Of a DNA stretch of 64,000 nt, positions 21,203 through 31,281 are shown one piece after another. The DNA comes from Rhodobacteraceae bacterium F11138 (lineage in GTDB: Bacteria > Pseudomonadota > Alphaproteobacteria > Rhodobacterales > Rhodobacteraceae). Each line of letters opens with the position of its first letter. Positions within the stretch are counted from its first letter, which is position 1. The notes under the pieces are model-generated. The model saw nothing but the letters and a program-made list of their open reading frames with translations, did not search any database and was not told where the DNA came from. The translations under genes were made by a program, and so were the position numbers. Where the stretch lies: contig JAEKDP010000002.1 in NCBI GenBank assembly GCA_016521575.1, positions 1 to 64,000 of the forward strand. Reading direction: 5' to 3'.

Positions 21203-22276
21203 TCAGGCCTCCAGAATGTCGGTGTCCGAAGCGTCAGCTTGCTGAGGCATCTCGAAATCCAACCCATGCGCCGCGCGGATCTTGTCCTCGATCTCATAGG
21301 CAATATGCGGGTTGTCGCGCAAATATTGCTTTGCATTCTCACGGCCCTGGCCGATCCGCTCATCGCCATAGCTCATCCAGGCACCGGATTTGTCGACAAC
21401 GCCGGCCTTGACGCCAAGGTCAAGAAGTTCACCCATCTTCGAGATGCCTTCGCCATACATGATGTCGAATTCAACCTGCTTGAACGGCGGTGCGACCTTG
21501 TTTTTCACGATCTTGACGCGGGTCTGGTTGCCAACGACCTCATCACGATCCTTGACCGATCCGATGCGGCGAATATCAAGCCGAACCGAAGAATAGAATT
21601 TCAGCGCGTTGCCGCCAGTGGTGGTTTCGGGGCTTCCGAACATCACGCCGATCTTCATCCTGATCTGGTTGATGAAAATCACCATGCAGTTGCTGCGAGA
21701 AATGGAACCGGTCAGCTTGCGCATTGCCTGGCTCATCAGGCGGGCCTGCACGCCAACGCTGGAATCCCCCATGTCCCCTTCAAGTTCCGACTTGGGGGTC
21801 AGGGCGGCGACCGAATCCACAACAACCATGTTGACCGCTCCGGAACGCACCAGCGTATCGGTGATTTCCAGCGCCTGTTCGCCGGTGTCAGGCTGACTGA
21901 TCAACAGTTCATCAACGTCAACACCCAGCTTGCGCGCATATTGCGGGTCAAGCGCGTGTTCGGCATCTACAAACGCGCATACCCCACCCTTTTTCTGCTG
22001 TTCCGCGACACAGTGCAGCGTCAGAGTGGTTTTGCCCGAGCTTTCCGGACCATAGATTTCGATGATCCGCCCCATGGGCAAGCCACCGATTCCCAAGGCG
22101 ATATCCAGCCCCAAAGACCCCGTGGAGCTGGCCGCGATTTCCTGAACAGCGCCTTCGTCGCCCAGCTTCATGATGGAGCCTTTGCCGAACTGCCGCTCGA
22201 TCTGTGCCAGAGCGCTGTCCAGCGCCTTTTGCTTGTCTGCGTTTTTCTTGCTGCCCATGCTCAAAAGATCCGCCAT
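21203..22276 (-). CDS. recA: RecA recombinase
   Basis: DNA strand-exchange protein and SOS co-protease. 357 residues from the ATG at 22276 ([23 protein letters not shown]). Walker A is [12 protein letters not shown], the MAW/LexA-cleavage region [20 protein letters not shown] is intact, loop L1/L2 blocks include [17 protein letters not shown] and [28 protein letters not shown]. Another start at MGSKK would lose six residues. The likely SOS sites upstream are described separately. It is followed by its own terminator. Confidence 0.97.
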   Translation of the reverse strand: MADLLSMGSKKNADKQKALDSALAQIERQFGKGSIMKLGDEGAVQEIAASSTGSLGLDIALGIGGLPMGRIIEIYGPESSGKTTLTLHCVAEQQKKGGVCAFVDAEHALDPQYARKLGVDVDELLISQPDTGEQALEITDTLVRSGAVNMVVVDSVAALTPKSELEGDMGDSSVGVQARLMSQAMRKLTGSISRSNCMVIFINQIRMKIGVMFGSPETTTGGNALKFYSSVRLDIRRIGSVKDRDEVVGNQTRVKIVKNKVAPPFKQVEFDIMYGEGISKMGELLDLGVKAGVVDKSGAWMSYGDERIGQGRENAKQYLRDNPHIAYEIEDKIRAAHGLDFEMPQQADASDTDILEA

Positions 22277-22332
22277 TGTCCCGTTCACCCTTTTTATTGT
22301 CACACCCGCAATCGGGCGGCAATCATTGCTTT

Positions 22333-22369
22333 GTTCGCCTCTTGCTCCAGATAGGACCAAAAAGAGAAC
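22333..22369 (-). promoter_or_regulatory. Two candidate alphaproteobacterial LexA boxes before recA
   Basis: The alphaproteobacterial SOS box is GTTC-N7-GTTC. Two one-mismatch versions lie 57-93 bases before the recA start: GTTC-N7-GCTC on the plus strand (22333-22347) and GTTC-N7-GGTC on the minus strand (22355-22369). Neither is perfect. Confidence 0.35.
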
Positions 22370-22469
22370 ATTTCAAACAAAATTTTTACGATCTTCACTG
22401 TTTCGCAAAGGTGTTAAAGAGTAGTTTACGCCCAACCCCGAACCACACCAGAATTGGCTTCGCCTTTAA

Positions 22470-23063
22470 ATGATTGTTTTCTTTAAAGAACGCCTGGTTC
22501 TTCTCGCCGTTCCGAAAACCGGAACGACCGCCTATCAATCAGCACTGGCTGACCGGGCCGACATGATCATTCGCAATCCACCCGAACTGAAACATGCGCC
22601 GCTCTACCGGTACAACCGATTTTTCCGGCCGATGTTCGAACGTGTTTGCGATACCGACATGGAAACCGTCGCCGTGATGCGCGAACCGGTCAGTTGGCTG
22701 GGCAGTTGGTATCGCTATCGTCAAAGACCCTTTCTGAAGGGCAAACCGAACAGCACCCATGGCGTGACGTTTGACGAATTCGTTCTTGCGCACATCAAGG
22801 GCGCACCGCCGCCATTTGCAAATGTCGGAAGCCAGGCCAAGTTTCTCGAGCCGCGCCAAAACGGTACTTCGGTGACACATATGTTCCGCTATGAAGACCT
22901 GTCACGGCTGGATGCATTCCTGCAGGATCGGTTGGGGGTCGAATTCACTCTGGATCGCGAAAATGTTTCGCCTGCGCGGCAGCTGGACTTGTCACCAGAG
23001 GTCGAGGCCAGGCTGCGGCGCAAACATGCCGCCGAATTCCGTCTGTACGAAAGCATCCCCTGA
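22470..23063 (+). CDS. Sulfotransferase-like protein
   Basis: 197 residues. The N-terminal VPKTGTT is the 5'-phosphosulfate-binding loop of PAPS-dependent sulfotransferases, and REPVSWLGSW is the 3'-phosphate-binding motif. An FRYEDL strand later in the chain is also typical. It is short for the family (often 250-300), so substrate recognition may differ. It would transfer sulfate from PAPS to an unknown acceptor, probably a glycan or lipid in bacteria. It stands alone between divergent recA and convergent cckA. Confidence 0.82.
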   Translation: MIVFFKERLVLLAVPKTGTTAYQSALADRADMIIRNPPELKHAPLYRYNRFFRPMFERVCDTDMETVAVMREPVSWLGSWYRYRQRPFLKGKPNSTHGVTFDEFVLAHIKGAPPPFANVGSQAKFLEPRQNGTSVTHMFRYEDLSRLDAFLQDRLGVEFTLDRENVSPARQLDLSPEVEARLRRKHAAEFRLYESIP

Positions 23064-23095
23064 TTGCCGGCCACCGGTCATGGCGCCGCGTCGGC

Positions 23096-25402
23096 TCAAT
23101 GCAATTGTTGGTGGACAGTGTCCGTCAATTGATTGAGTGAAAACGGCTTGGGCAGGAACACCGAATTGGGCACGGCCGGCTGGGCATCGCCGAACGCCCC
23201 CTCGGCATAGCCGGATACAAAGACCACGCGGACATCCGGACGTTCTTTCAAGGCTTCGCGCACCCAGCTTGGGCCGTCCATCCCCGGCATGACCACATCG
23301 GTGACAAAAACATCCACCGTCAGGTCCCGATCTTCAAGAGTCCGCAGCGCATCTTCGGCGGATTCGGCTTCAAGCACCGTATAGCCCCGCAACCGCAACG
23401 CACGCGAGGCAAAGGCCCGCACCGGGGCTTCGTCCTCGACCAGCAAGACGACGCCTTCGCCATGTTTTGGCGCCTGCGATTGAACCGGCGCACGTTCGTC
23501 GCCCACTGCCTCGGAATCGCCCTCGTAGACCGGAAACAGTAATGTGAACACCGTGCCGCTTCCCGGAACGCTGTCGACGAAGATATAGCCGCCGGTCTGC
23601 TTGACGATACCATACGCCGTGGACAGACCGAGACCTGTGCCCTCTCCGGTGCGCTTGGTCGTATAGAAGGGTTCGAAGATTTTCTGCAATTTATCCGGAT
23701 CGATGCCGATCCCTTCGTCGCTGACCTTGACCATGACGTATTCACCGGCGGGAACCGAAGCCCGGTCCCGGCTGAGAGGGGTCGACAGGGTGGTTACCTC
23801 GGTATCGATGCGAATTTCCCCGCCCGACGGCATCGCATCGCGTGCGTTGACCACCAGGTTCATCAGGACCTGCTCAAGCTGGCGCTTGTCCGCCCGTATG
23901 GATTTCAGAATCGGATCGTGGTTGAGGGTCAAGGTTACTTTCTCTCCGACCAGACGATTCAGCAAATGCGTGAGATCCGACAAGGTGTCCCGCAGATCCA
24001 GGGTTTCCGGCCGCAATGTCTGTTTTCTGGAAAAGGCCAGCAACTGGCTTACCAGAGCAGCCGCACGGTTGGCATTCTGATTGATCTGAACCAGATCGCC
24101 ATAATCCTGATCGCCCTGATCGTGCCGCAACAGCAGCAGATCACAATGCCCCGAAATAGCCGTCAGCAGATTGTTGAAGTCATGCGCCACGCCCCCGGCC
24201 AATTGTCCGATCGCCTGCATCTTCTGACTTTGCACGAACTGTGCTTCCAGGGTCTTCAGTTCGGTGGCATCGTTCAGCACGGCGATCAGACGGTTTTCCC
24301 CCTTTTCGGTCACCCGGCTCAACGTAACCTGCACGAAGACCTCCTTGTCCTTGCGGGTCAGGCGCAGGAATTCAGAGTTCTTGGTGGACTTGCCGGACAG
24401 GGTTTCCTGTAGCCAATCGGAAATCGGGCGGCCCAGCCCTTCCATGACCTGTCCCAGCGCCATGCCTTCTCCATCGGGTACGGCCAGCAGGGTGCATGCC
24501 AACTGGTTGGTGGCGAGGATCGAACCATCGGAACCGATCTTGATCATCGGCACGGGCAATGTTTCGAAAGCCGCGTCGTGCCCGTCCTTGGCCCCCTGTT
24601 CGGCAGGCAGAAAATACAGCTCGCGCCGCCCCGCAAAGCTGTTGTTCTCGGCGACCATGACTTCGATCGGCCCTGTCTTGGTGCTGAGCGCGTTGACCAC
24701 ACCCGGTTGCACGGGCAGAGAGCAAAACAAGCGGTCCAGGGATTTGACACGTTCGCCCACCATCGTGCGCGCCGCATCGTTCATGAAAAGAACCGCCCCC
24801 GAGCGGCCCGTCGTGATCATCGGAACAGGCAGGGTTTCCGCGCTGCGCCCCGATGGTGATCGTTCAGGCATCTCTTCGATGCGCCACAGATATTCCTCTT
24901 CGCCGATCAGATGAACAGCCATCCGAACATGTCCGCGGCGTGTCACCAGATCCTCGCGGGCGGACCCTTCGAGCCGGGCGCGGCATTGCAGGCGATAGAG
25001 CACGGCCGAGGGGTTGGCAAACAGCATTCTGAGCGTTCCCGCCAGCGTACCACTGCCGCTGTCGGCAAACCGGATGCCAGCGGCGACATTGCTGGTCAGA
25101 ATTTCACCGTCGGTATCTGTCACGAAACTGGGCGATGCGTCCTTTTCGATGAAACCGGTCAGGATATCATATCCCTTCTTGCGCGCGCCCTGCCCCCGCC
25201 AAGTATGAATCATCATGAAAAGCGCGACCAGGGCAATTGCGGCCCCGGCCGCGATCGCCGCTTTGGCCGCCAGAGCGCCCGGCACGATGAACCAGCCCGA
25301 CAAACACAGCCCGGCCGCCAGAACCAATGTCGCCGCGAACCGCGCCCAGACGGGCCCGGTCATGCGGGGGGTTGGCATGAAGGAAGTGGTGCGGCTGATC
25401 AC
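23096..25402 (-). CDS. cckA: CckA hybrid histidine kinase
   Basis: Top of the CckA-ChpT-CtrA phosphorelay that controls cell cycle or, in Rhodobacterales, motility and gene transfer agents. 768 residues with a GTG start at 25402, preceded by GGGAG nine bases upstream; an ATG at 25378 lacks a good site. Two N-terminal membrane helices (about residues 20-40 and 46-64), two PAS-like regions (about 85-175 and 280-380), HisKA with phospho-acceptor H407 in GGVAHDFNNLLT, an HATPase domain with GTGLGLSTAYGIVKQTGG, and a receiver with phospho-acceptor D702 in VTDVVMPG. Order and motifs match CckA. A CtrA-type box lies just upstream. Confidence 0.95.
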   Translation of the reverse strand: MISRTTSFMPTPRMTGPVWARFAATLVLAAGLCLSGWFIVPGALAAKAAIAAGAAIALVALFMMIHTWRGQGARKKGYDILTGFIEKDASPSFVTDTDGEILTSNVAAGIRFADSGSGTLAGTLRMLFANPSAVLYRLQCRARLEGSAREDLVTRRGHVRMAVHLIGEEEYLWRIEEMPERSPSGRSAETLPVPMITTGRSGAVLFMNDAARTMVGERVKSLDRLFCSLPVQPGVVNALSTKTGPIEVMVAENNSFAGRRELYFLPAEQGAKDGHDAAFETLPVPMIKIGSDGSILATNQLACTLLAVPDGEGMALGQVMEGLGRPISDWLQETLSGKSTKNSEFLRLTRKDKEVFVQVTLSRVTEKGENRLIAVLNDATELKTLEAQFVQSQKMQAIGQLAGGVAHDFNNLLTAISGHCDLLLLRHDQGDQDYGDLVQINQNANRAAALVSQLLAFSRKQTLRPETLDLRDTLSDLTHLLNRLVGEKVTLTLNHDPILKSIRADKRQLEQVLMNLVVNARDAMPSGGEIRIDTEVTTLSTPLSRDRASVPAGEYVMVKVSDEGIGIDPDKLQKIFEPFYTTKRTGEGTGLGLSTAYGIVKQTGGYIFVDSVPGSGTVFTLLFPVYEGDSEAVGDERAPVQSQAPKHGEGVVLLVEDEAPVRAFASRALRLRGYTVLEAESAEDALRTLEDRDLTVDVFVTDVVMPGMDGPSWVREALKERPDVRVVFVSGYAEGAFGDAQPAVPNSVFLPKPFSLNQLTDTVHQQLH

Positions 25403-25453
25403 TTAACGGCTCCCATGGCTGGATTCGCTGCGGCCAATGTCGCGCCGCAATCG

Positions 25454-25468
25454 TTAAACCCGGCTTAA
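25454..25468 (-). promoter_or_regulatory. CtrA-type box upstream of cckA
   Basis: TTAA-N7-TTAA occurs exactly (TTAAACCCGGCTTAA on the plus strand), 52 bases before the GTG start of cckA. The flanks extend it to an inverted GTTAA...TTAAC. This is the canonical CtrA recognition pattern, suggesting feedback of CtrA onto its own kinase. CtrA is not in the window. Confidence 0.7.
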
Positions 25469-25659
25469 CACGAGCGGTACAAACGTACTATCGCTATGGT
25501 TGTGTTGTAGCGCACCGTTTTGAATTTGAACAGTGTTTCTTGCAGCGCGGCCCCTTCGCGCCCAAATCCATTCGCACGCGGTCAGTCCGGGATGACCGTC
25601 ATACGGACATTTCCGGCAATCCGTCCCGTGCCGGCGGGCGCGAGACCCTTGAAACCGCC

Positions 25660-26457
25660 CTAGGATCCGCTCTGGCTGCGCCACCCCATCAGATTCAACC
25701 CGGCGAACACAATTGCCGCCACACATACAATCGAAGGCCCCGCTGGCGTGTCAAAGACATAGGCACCTTGCAGACCCGCGACGGCGGCGATGGCTCCGAT
25801 TCCCGCGGCGATCACCGCCATGGACTCGGGCGTGCGGGCAAGCCCGCGTGCGGCGGCAGCGGGAATGATCAACATGGCGGCGATAAGCAGAACACCGACC
25901 ACCTTGATCGCCACAGCGACCGTGATGGCCAGCGATATGGTCAGGATCAGTTGTTCGCGTTTGGGATCCAACCCGCCCGCATATGCCAGCTCTTCGCTCA
26001 GGGTCGACATCAGCAGGGCGGACCAGCGCCAGACGATCATCGCAACCACCAGGGCCGCGCCTGACCAGATCACCAACAGATCCGACCGTGACACCGCAAG
26101 GATATCGCCGAAAAGATACGCCATCAGATCGATCCGCACGCCCGACAGAAACGAAACCGCAACCAAGCCGAAGGCCAGCGAAGAATGCGCCAGCACACCC
26201 AGCAACGTATCCATCGCATACCCGCGTCCGGCCAGATGCGTCACCGTAAGGGCCATGATCAGCGCGACAACCGTAGCGCCCGCAAAGACCGATATCTCGA
26301 GCGCCAGCGCCAGCGCGATCCCCAGTATGGCCGCATGCGCGGTGGCATCCCCGAAATACGCCATCCGTCGCCAGACCACGAAACACCCCAGCGGTGCTGC
26401 GGCAAAGGCCACGCCGATACCGGCGAGCGTGGCGCGGGTCATGAAATCGTCCAGCAT
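25660..26457 (-). CDS. znuB: ZnuB zinc ABC permease
   Basis: Membrane subunit of the high-affinity Zn(II) importer, 265 residues with about eight hydrophobic helices and the typical start MLDDFMTRATLAGIGVAFAAAPLGCFVVWRR. The coupling region FFGDATAHAAILGIALA-like block (here FGDATAHAAILG) is present, as in ABC-3 family permeases. Start ATG 26457 overlaps the last base of znuC (TAATG). With znuC and the divergent znuA it makes a full importer under Zur. Confidence 0.93.
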   Translation of the reverse strand: MLDDFMTRATLAGIGVAFAAAPLGCFVVWRRMAYFGDATAHAAILGIALALALEISVFAGATVVALIMALTVTHLAGRGYAMDTLLGVLAHSSLAFGLVAVSFLSGVRIDLMAYLFGDILAVSRSDLLVIWSGAALVVAMIVWRWSALLMSTLSEELAYAGGLDPKREQLILTISLAITVAVAIKVVGVLLIAAMLIIPAAAARGLARTPESMAVIAAGIGAIAAVAGLQGAYVFDTPAGPSIVCVAAIVFAGLNLMGWRSQSGS

Positions 26458-27194
26458 TATTCTGCGGCCTCATGGCTGTGTGAATGATCGTGGTCGTGAT
26501 CGTGGTCGTGCCGATACAAAGCCAGCGCGCCACCCGTCCCGGTGCCAAAGAGCGCCCGATATTCCGGCGCCGAAGCCACGACAGCCGGTGTGCCTTCGCA
26601 ACAGACATGCCCGTTCAGGCAAACGACCCGGTCAGAGGCGCTCATCACGACATGCAGTTCATGGCTGATCATCAGCACCGCGCATCCGGTGTCTTGGCGC
26701 ACGTCGTCGATCTGACGATAAAACGCCGCCGACCCGGGCTGGTCCAACCCCTGCGTTGCCTCGTCCAGCAGCAGCACATCAGGTCGATGGATCAGCGCCC
26801 GCGCCAGAAGGACCCGTTGAAACTGTCCTCCGGACAGTTGCGACATCTGACGCCTCAACAGATCAGGGGCACCTGCCGACTCCAGTACGGACTGGCAGGC
26901 GGCGCGCGGCACGCGATCCGTCAGCCGCAGAAACCGTTCGACCGTGATCGGCAGGGTCGGGTCGATATGCAGCCGCTGCGGCACATACCCGATCTTCAGA
27001 CCCTGGCTGAGGGTGATGGTTCCGCTGATTGGCTTGATCGCGCCGATGACAGCCCGCAGAAGGCTGGTTTTGCCCGATCCGTTGGGGCCGACGATTGTAA
27101 CGATCTCGCCCCGTTCCAGGGTCAGATCCACGCTGTGCAACACCGTGTTCGCCCCATAGGCGATGCCAAGGTTCCGTATTGAAATCAGACTCAT
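26457..27194 (-). CDS. znuC: ZnuC zinc ABC ATPase with His-rich tail
   Basis: ATPase of the zinc importer, 245 residues. Walker A GPNGSGKTSLL, signature LSGGQFQRVLLARAL, Walker B VLLLDEATQGLD and H-loop MISHELH. The C-terminus is RHDHDHDHDHSHSHEAAE, a His/Asp-rich tail that probably binds zinc and may sense it in the cytoplasm; such tails are common in ZnuC. The start at 27194 overlaps the zur stop by four bases (ATGA), so the operon order is zur-znuC-znuB. Confidence 0.95.
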   Translation of the reverse strand: MSLISIRNLGIAYGANTVLHSVDLTLERGEIVTIVGPNGSGKTSLLRAVIGAIKPISGTITLSQGLKIGYVPQRLHIDPTLPITVERFLRLTDRVPRAACQSVLESAGAPDLLRRQMSQLSGGQFQRVLLARALIHRPDVLLLDEATQGLDQPGSAAFYRQIDDVRQDTGCAVLMISHELHVVMSASDRVVCLNGHVCCEGTPAVVASAPEYRALFGTGTGGALALYRHDHDHDHDHSHSHEAAE

Positions 27195-27688
27195 GCGGCG
27201 GACTTGTCCGCGCAGGACGGACAGATACCTTCCGCTTCCACAACCGTTTTTTCGATTTCAAAACCAGCCGCGCGCGCCGCATCTCCAAGCGCACTCTTGG
27301 CGGGGGTTGATTGCGCTTCGGCCACGGCATCACAAAGACGGCAGATCATGAAGGCGGGTGAATGGTTTTCGCCGGGATGCGTGCAGGCCACGAAGGCGTT
27401 CAGGCGCTCGATCTTGTGGACAAAGCCGTTTTCAGCCAGAAAATCCAGCGCACGATAGGCCACCGGCGGCTGTGAACTGAACCCGTCATCCCGCAACATA
27501 TCGAGAATGGCATAGGCTCCAAGCGCGCGGTGCTCCCGCAGCAGGAATTCGAGAACTTTCCGGCGCACCGGCGTCAGCCGCAATCCCTCGGCGGCACAGC
27601 GCGCTTCGACCACGGCCAACCCATGGGCAACGCATGCCTCGTGGTCATGCTTTTCGAACCCGATCGGAGTTGCGATTTCATCGGGCAT
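27191..27688 (-). CDS. zur: Zur zinc-uptake repressor
   Basis: Fur-family regulator, 165 residues from the ATG at 27688 (MPDEIATPIGFEKHDHEACVA). An ATG seven codons upstream (27709) lies inside a palindromic operator-like site and has no ribosome site, while GGAACGG lies before 27688, so I prefer the shorter start. The Cys-x2-Cys structural zinc pairs are CRLC and CPSC. The DNA-binding helix is in the region PVRRKVLEFLLREHRALGAYAILD. Zinc-loaded Zur should repress zur-znuCB and znuA. Confidence 0.93.
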   Translation of the reverse strand: MPDEIATPIGFEKHDHEACVAHGLAVVEARCAAEGLRLTPVRRKVLEFLLREHRALGAYAILDMLRDDGFSSQPPVAYRALDFLAENGFVHKIERLNAFVACTHPGENHSPAFMICRLCDAVAEAQSTPAKSALGDAARAAGFEIEKTVVEAEGICPSCADKSAA

Positions 27689-27707
27689 GTCATCCGTTCC
27701 ACTTGTC

Positions 27708-27724
27708 ATGTTATTTCATATCAT
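27708..27724. promoter_or_regulatory. Zur-operator-like palindrome 1
   Basis: 17 bases ATGTTAT-TTC-ATATCAT form an imperfect palindrome (6 of 7 positions pair). It is preceded by ACTTGTC, making a 14-base block (27701-27714) repeated exactly at 27732-27745. It lies between the divergent zur and znuA genes, just upstream of the preferred zur start. Confidence 0.6.
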
Positions 27725-27738
27725 ATATGCGACTTGTC

Positions 27739-27755
27739 ATGTTATACAATCACAT
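27739..27755. promoter_or_regulatory. Zur-operator-like palindrome 2
   Basis: 17 bases ATGTTAT-ACA-ATCACAT, again 6 of 7 positions paired, centred 31 bases (about three helical turns) from the first site. It sits 10 bases before the znuA start, where binding would block transcription or the ribosome region. Confidence 0.6.
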
Positions 27756-27765
27756 GAAGGTCCCC

Positions 27766-28758
<993 letters not shown>

Positions 28759-28882
28759 GCCCAGCATGAAACTGCCGCAGGTTGCGGTGCCGGCACCGGG
28801 TCGGGTGTCGGCCATCGGCCTGCGGGGCATATCCAGACCCATGGCGTTTATCTCGCATCGGCTGATGTACCCGATCCGAGGC

Positions 28883-29425
28883 TCAGCCCGCCTGCCCGTC
28901 CGCAGCACCGTGCGCGGCATCGAGATTGGCAATCAGGTCCTTGAGGGTGGCAACAAACGCCGCGTGCCGCTCGGGACCGATCGCATCATCCAACGCCTGC
29001 AGATGCGCCATGGCCTTGGCTTGCATCCGCGCCTGCAAGGCAATCCCCTTGTCGGTCGCGACGCTCAGATGTATCCGGCGATCCCGTCCCGACCGGAGCC
29101 GCACGATCAGGTCGTTTTCTTCCATCCACCGCAGCGCCTTGGTGATGCTGGACTTGTCGCGCGCGGACGCCGCGCCAAGCTGTGTCTGGCTGATGCGTGG
29201 ATTGTGCACGATCAGTGTCAGAATGGTGAAATACCCCGGATGCAGCGCGTCGTCACCCAGCCGGATGCGAAAGTCCTCATAGGCGACTTCATGCGCCCGG
29301 CGCAGATACATGCCGATGAATTCGTGCAGGATGCCGTGATCCAGGGTCGCACTGTCGGGCGCCTGCGCAGAGCTATAGGACAGAATCTGATCGACCGGCT
29401 GTTCGGGTTCGTGCGAATTCGCCAT
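28883..29425 (-). CDS. MarR-family regulator
   Basis: 180-residue winged-helix protein. The DNA-binding core is ISQTQLGAASARDKSSITKALRWMEENDLIVRLRSGRDRR, with the MarR wing SGRDRRIHLSVATDKG. N-terminal and C-terminal helices would form the dimer. Its start is two bases after the dctM stop, so it is last in the minus-strand TRAP operon and probably regulates it, sensing the imported substrate or a breakdown product (inference). Confidence 0.9.
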   Translation of the reverse strand: MANSHEPEQPVDQILSYSSAQAPDSATLDHGILHEFIGMYLRRAHEVAYEDFRIRLGDDALHPGYFTILTLIVHNPRISQTQLGAASARDKSSITKALRWMEENDLIVRLRSGRDRRIHLSVATDKGIALQARMQAKAMAHLQALDDAIGPERHAAFVATLKDLIANLDAAHGAADGQAG

Positions 29426-29427
29426 GC

Positions 29428-30729
29428 CTAGCGCGCCAATTCCGGAAGGATCATGACGATCCAGGGCAGCGCGACGATGACCAGAATGCGCAGCACATCG
29501 GCCAGCACAAAGGGCAGAATGCCACGATACATCGCGCCGACCGACAGATCGTCAATCACCGATTTGATCACGAACAGATTCAGCCCCACCGGCGGCGTGA
29601 TCAGCGACAATTCCGTGACCATCACCGCGAATATCCCGAACCAGATCGGGTCGAACCCCAATTGGGTCACGATGGGAAAGAAAATCGGGATCGTCAGCAG
29701 GATCATCGACAGGCTTTCCATGAACATGCCCAGAAACAGGTAGATGACGATGATCGCAAGGATCACGGCGGTCGGCCCCAGGCCCAGCGACGTGATCAGA
29801 TCCGCCAGGGCGGCGGGAAGCCCGATCAGGTTCATGAAATTGGCGAACACCAGTGCGCCGATCAGCACCAGAAACAGGCTGGCCGTGGTCAGCACCGTTT
29901 CAACCAGTGACGCGACCAGCCCCGACAGCGACAGCGAGCGACGCCACAACGCAAAAACCAGGGCGCCGGTCGCCCCGACTCCGCCTGCTTCGGTCGGGGT
30001 GAAGACCCCCAGGTAAAGCCCGCCGATGATGCCCACAAACAGGAACAGGATCGGACCGACGCTGCGCAGGTGATGCAACCGTTCGCCCCAGGCCACGCGC
30101 GGTGCGGCCGGGGCAAGGGCCGGATTGATCTGGGCCGCGATCCGGATCGCAGCGAGATAAAGCAGAATGGCAAAGATGCCCGGCAGGATACCGGCGATGA
30201 ACAGCGATCCGATATCGGTGCCCGTGGCAATCCCATACAGAACCAAGATCACCGAAGGCGGGATCAGGATGCCCAGCGTTCCTCCGGCGGCAACCGCGGA
30301 GGCCGCGAACCCATCGGAATATCCATAGCGGCGCATCTCCGGCACCGCGACCTTGGCCATGGTCGCCGCCGTCGCCAGCGATGAGCCGCTGAGAGCCGAG
30401 AACCCGCCGCAGGCCAATATCGTGGCCGCCGCCAACCCGCCGCGCATGTGCCCGACAAAGCCGTGGCACAAGCGGTACAGGTCTTCGGACATGCGCGCTC
30501 GGGTGACGAAGACGCCCATCAGGATGAACATCGGCAGCACCGACAGTTCGTATGACATGGTTGCGTTGATCGGCAATTGACCGATCATGCCCATCGCCGT
30601 GCGTTCCGAGATATTGATCCAGATGCCCGACAACCCGACCAGCAGCATTGCCAGCGCGATGGGCATTCCGCCCATCATCAAGACGAACACACCGCCAAAT
30701 GCAATTGCCGCGATTTCCCAGACACCCAT
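29428..30729 (-). CDS. TRAP transporter large permease (DctM)
   Basis: 433-residue membrane protein with about 12 helices, the transport subunit of a tripartite ATP-independent periplasmic (TRAP) system. Family blocks: FSALSGSSLATAATMAKVAVPEM and GGTLGILIPPSVILVLYG. The start ATG 30729 overlaps the dctQ stop (one base), the usual dctQ-dctM arrangement. It takes its substrate from the DctP-type binding protein encoded upstream and uses a sodium gradient. Confidence 0.95.
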   Translation of the reverse strand: MGVWEIAAIAFGGVFVLMMGGMPIALAMLLVGLSGIWINISERTAMGMIGQLPINATMSYELSVLPMFILMGVFVTRARMSEDLYRLCHGFVGHMRGGLAAATILACGGFSALSGSSLATAATMAKVAVPEMRRYGYSDGFAASAVAAGGTLGILIPPSVILVLYGIATGTDIGSLFIAGILPGIFAILLYLAAIRIAAQINPALAPAAPRVAWGERLHHLRSVGPILFLFVGIIGGLYLGVFTPTEAGGVGATGALVFALWRRSLSLSGLVASLVETVLTTASLFLVLIGALVFANFMNLIGLPAALADLITSLGLGPTAVILAIIVIYLFLGMFMESLSMILLTIPIFFPIVTQLGFDPIWFGIFAVMVTELSLITPPVGLNLFVIKSVIDDLSVGAMYRGILPFVLADVLRILVIVALPWIVMILPELAR

Positions 30730-31241
30730 CAGATACTGTCCGCGCCATTCATAGGGACCTGACGATCCCGCCGGAAATTTTCGAAGACACAGACCAGAAA
30801 TGCAATCGCGGCCACCAGCAGCAACACCGCCATGCCCTGTGCGATCAACCCTTTGGGTACGCGCAGCTCCATCGTGACCTCGTTATATGTCAGCAACCGT
30901 TCCCCCTGCAGCCAGACGCGCCAGGCGATGAACCCCATCAGCCCGGCCCCCAGCAGATCTGAAACCGAACGGGTCACCCGCATCACCATCGGCGAAAACC
31001 TCTCGGCCAATATGGTGACGGAAATATTGCCCCGCCGGCGGATCATCAGCGGCACGGCGGTGAACACGATCAAGCCCATGCCGATCTCGATCATCTCGAA
31101 CCCGCCCATCAGGGGGCTGCGCAAACCGTAGCGCATCACGACACCGATGAAGGTCACCGACATGACAAAGAACGCGATGCCACCGGACAGCCAGGCCAGG
31201 CCCAGGCAGATCTTGTCAAACAGGTTGATTGCTGCGGTCAC
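30729..31241 (-). CDS. TRAP transporter small permease (DctQ)
   Basis: 170 residues with four hydrophobic helices (about 12-35, 47-65, 90-110 and 130-155), as expected for the small TRAP subunit. The start I use is the first in the frame (MTAAINLFDKICLGLAWLSGG). It lies between dctP (74 bases, with a hairpin) and dctM (one-base overlap). Confidence 0.88.
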   Translation of the reverse strand: MTAAINLFDKICLGLAWLSGGIAFFVMSVTFIGVVMRYGLRSPLMGGFEMIEIGMGLIVFTAVPLMIRRRGNISVTILAERFSPMVMRVTRSVSDLLGAGLMGFIAWRVWLQGERLLTYNEVTMELRVPKGLIAQGMAVLLLVAAIAFLVCVFENFRRDRQVPMNGADSI

Positions 31242-31281
31242 CGCGTCCTCGTCACGTTTGGATTCGTATCAAACTGAAAAT

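Noticed and set aside
22414-22428. TTAA-N7-TTTA, a near-match to a CtrA box between recA and the sulfotransferase gene
   Set aside because: One mismatch in a short motif in AT-richer intergenic DNA is expected by chance; not used as support.
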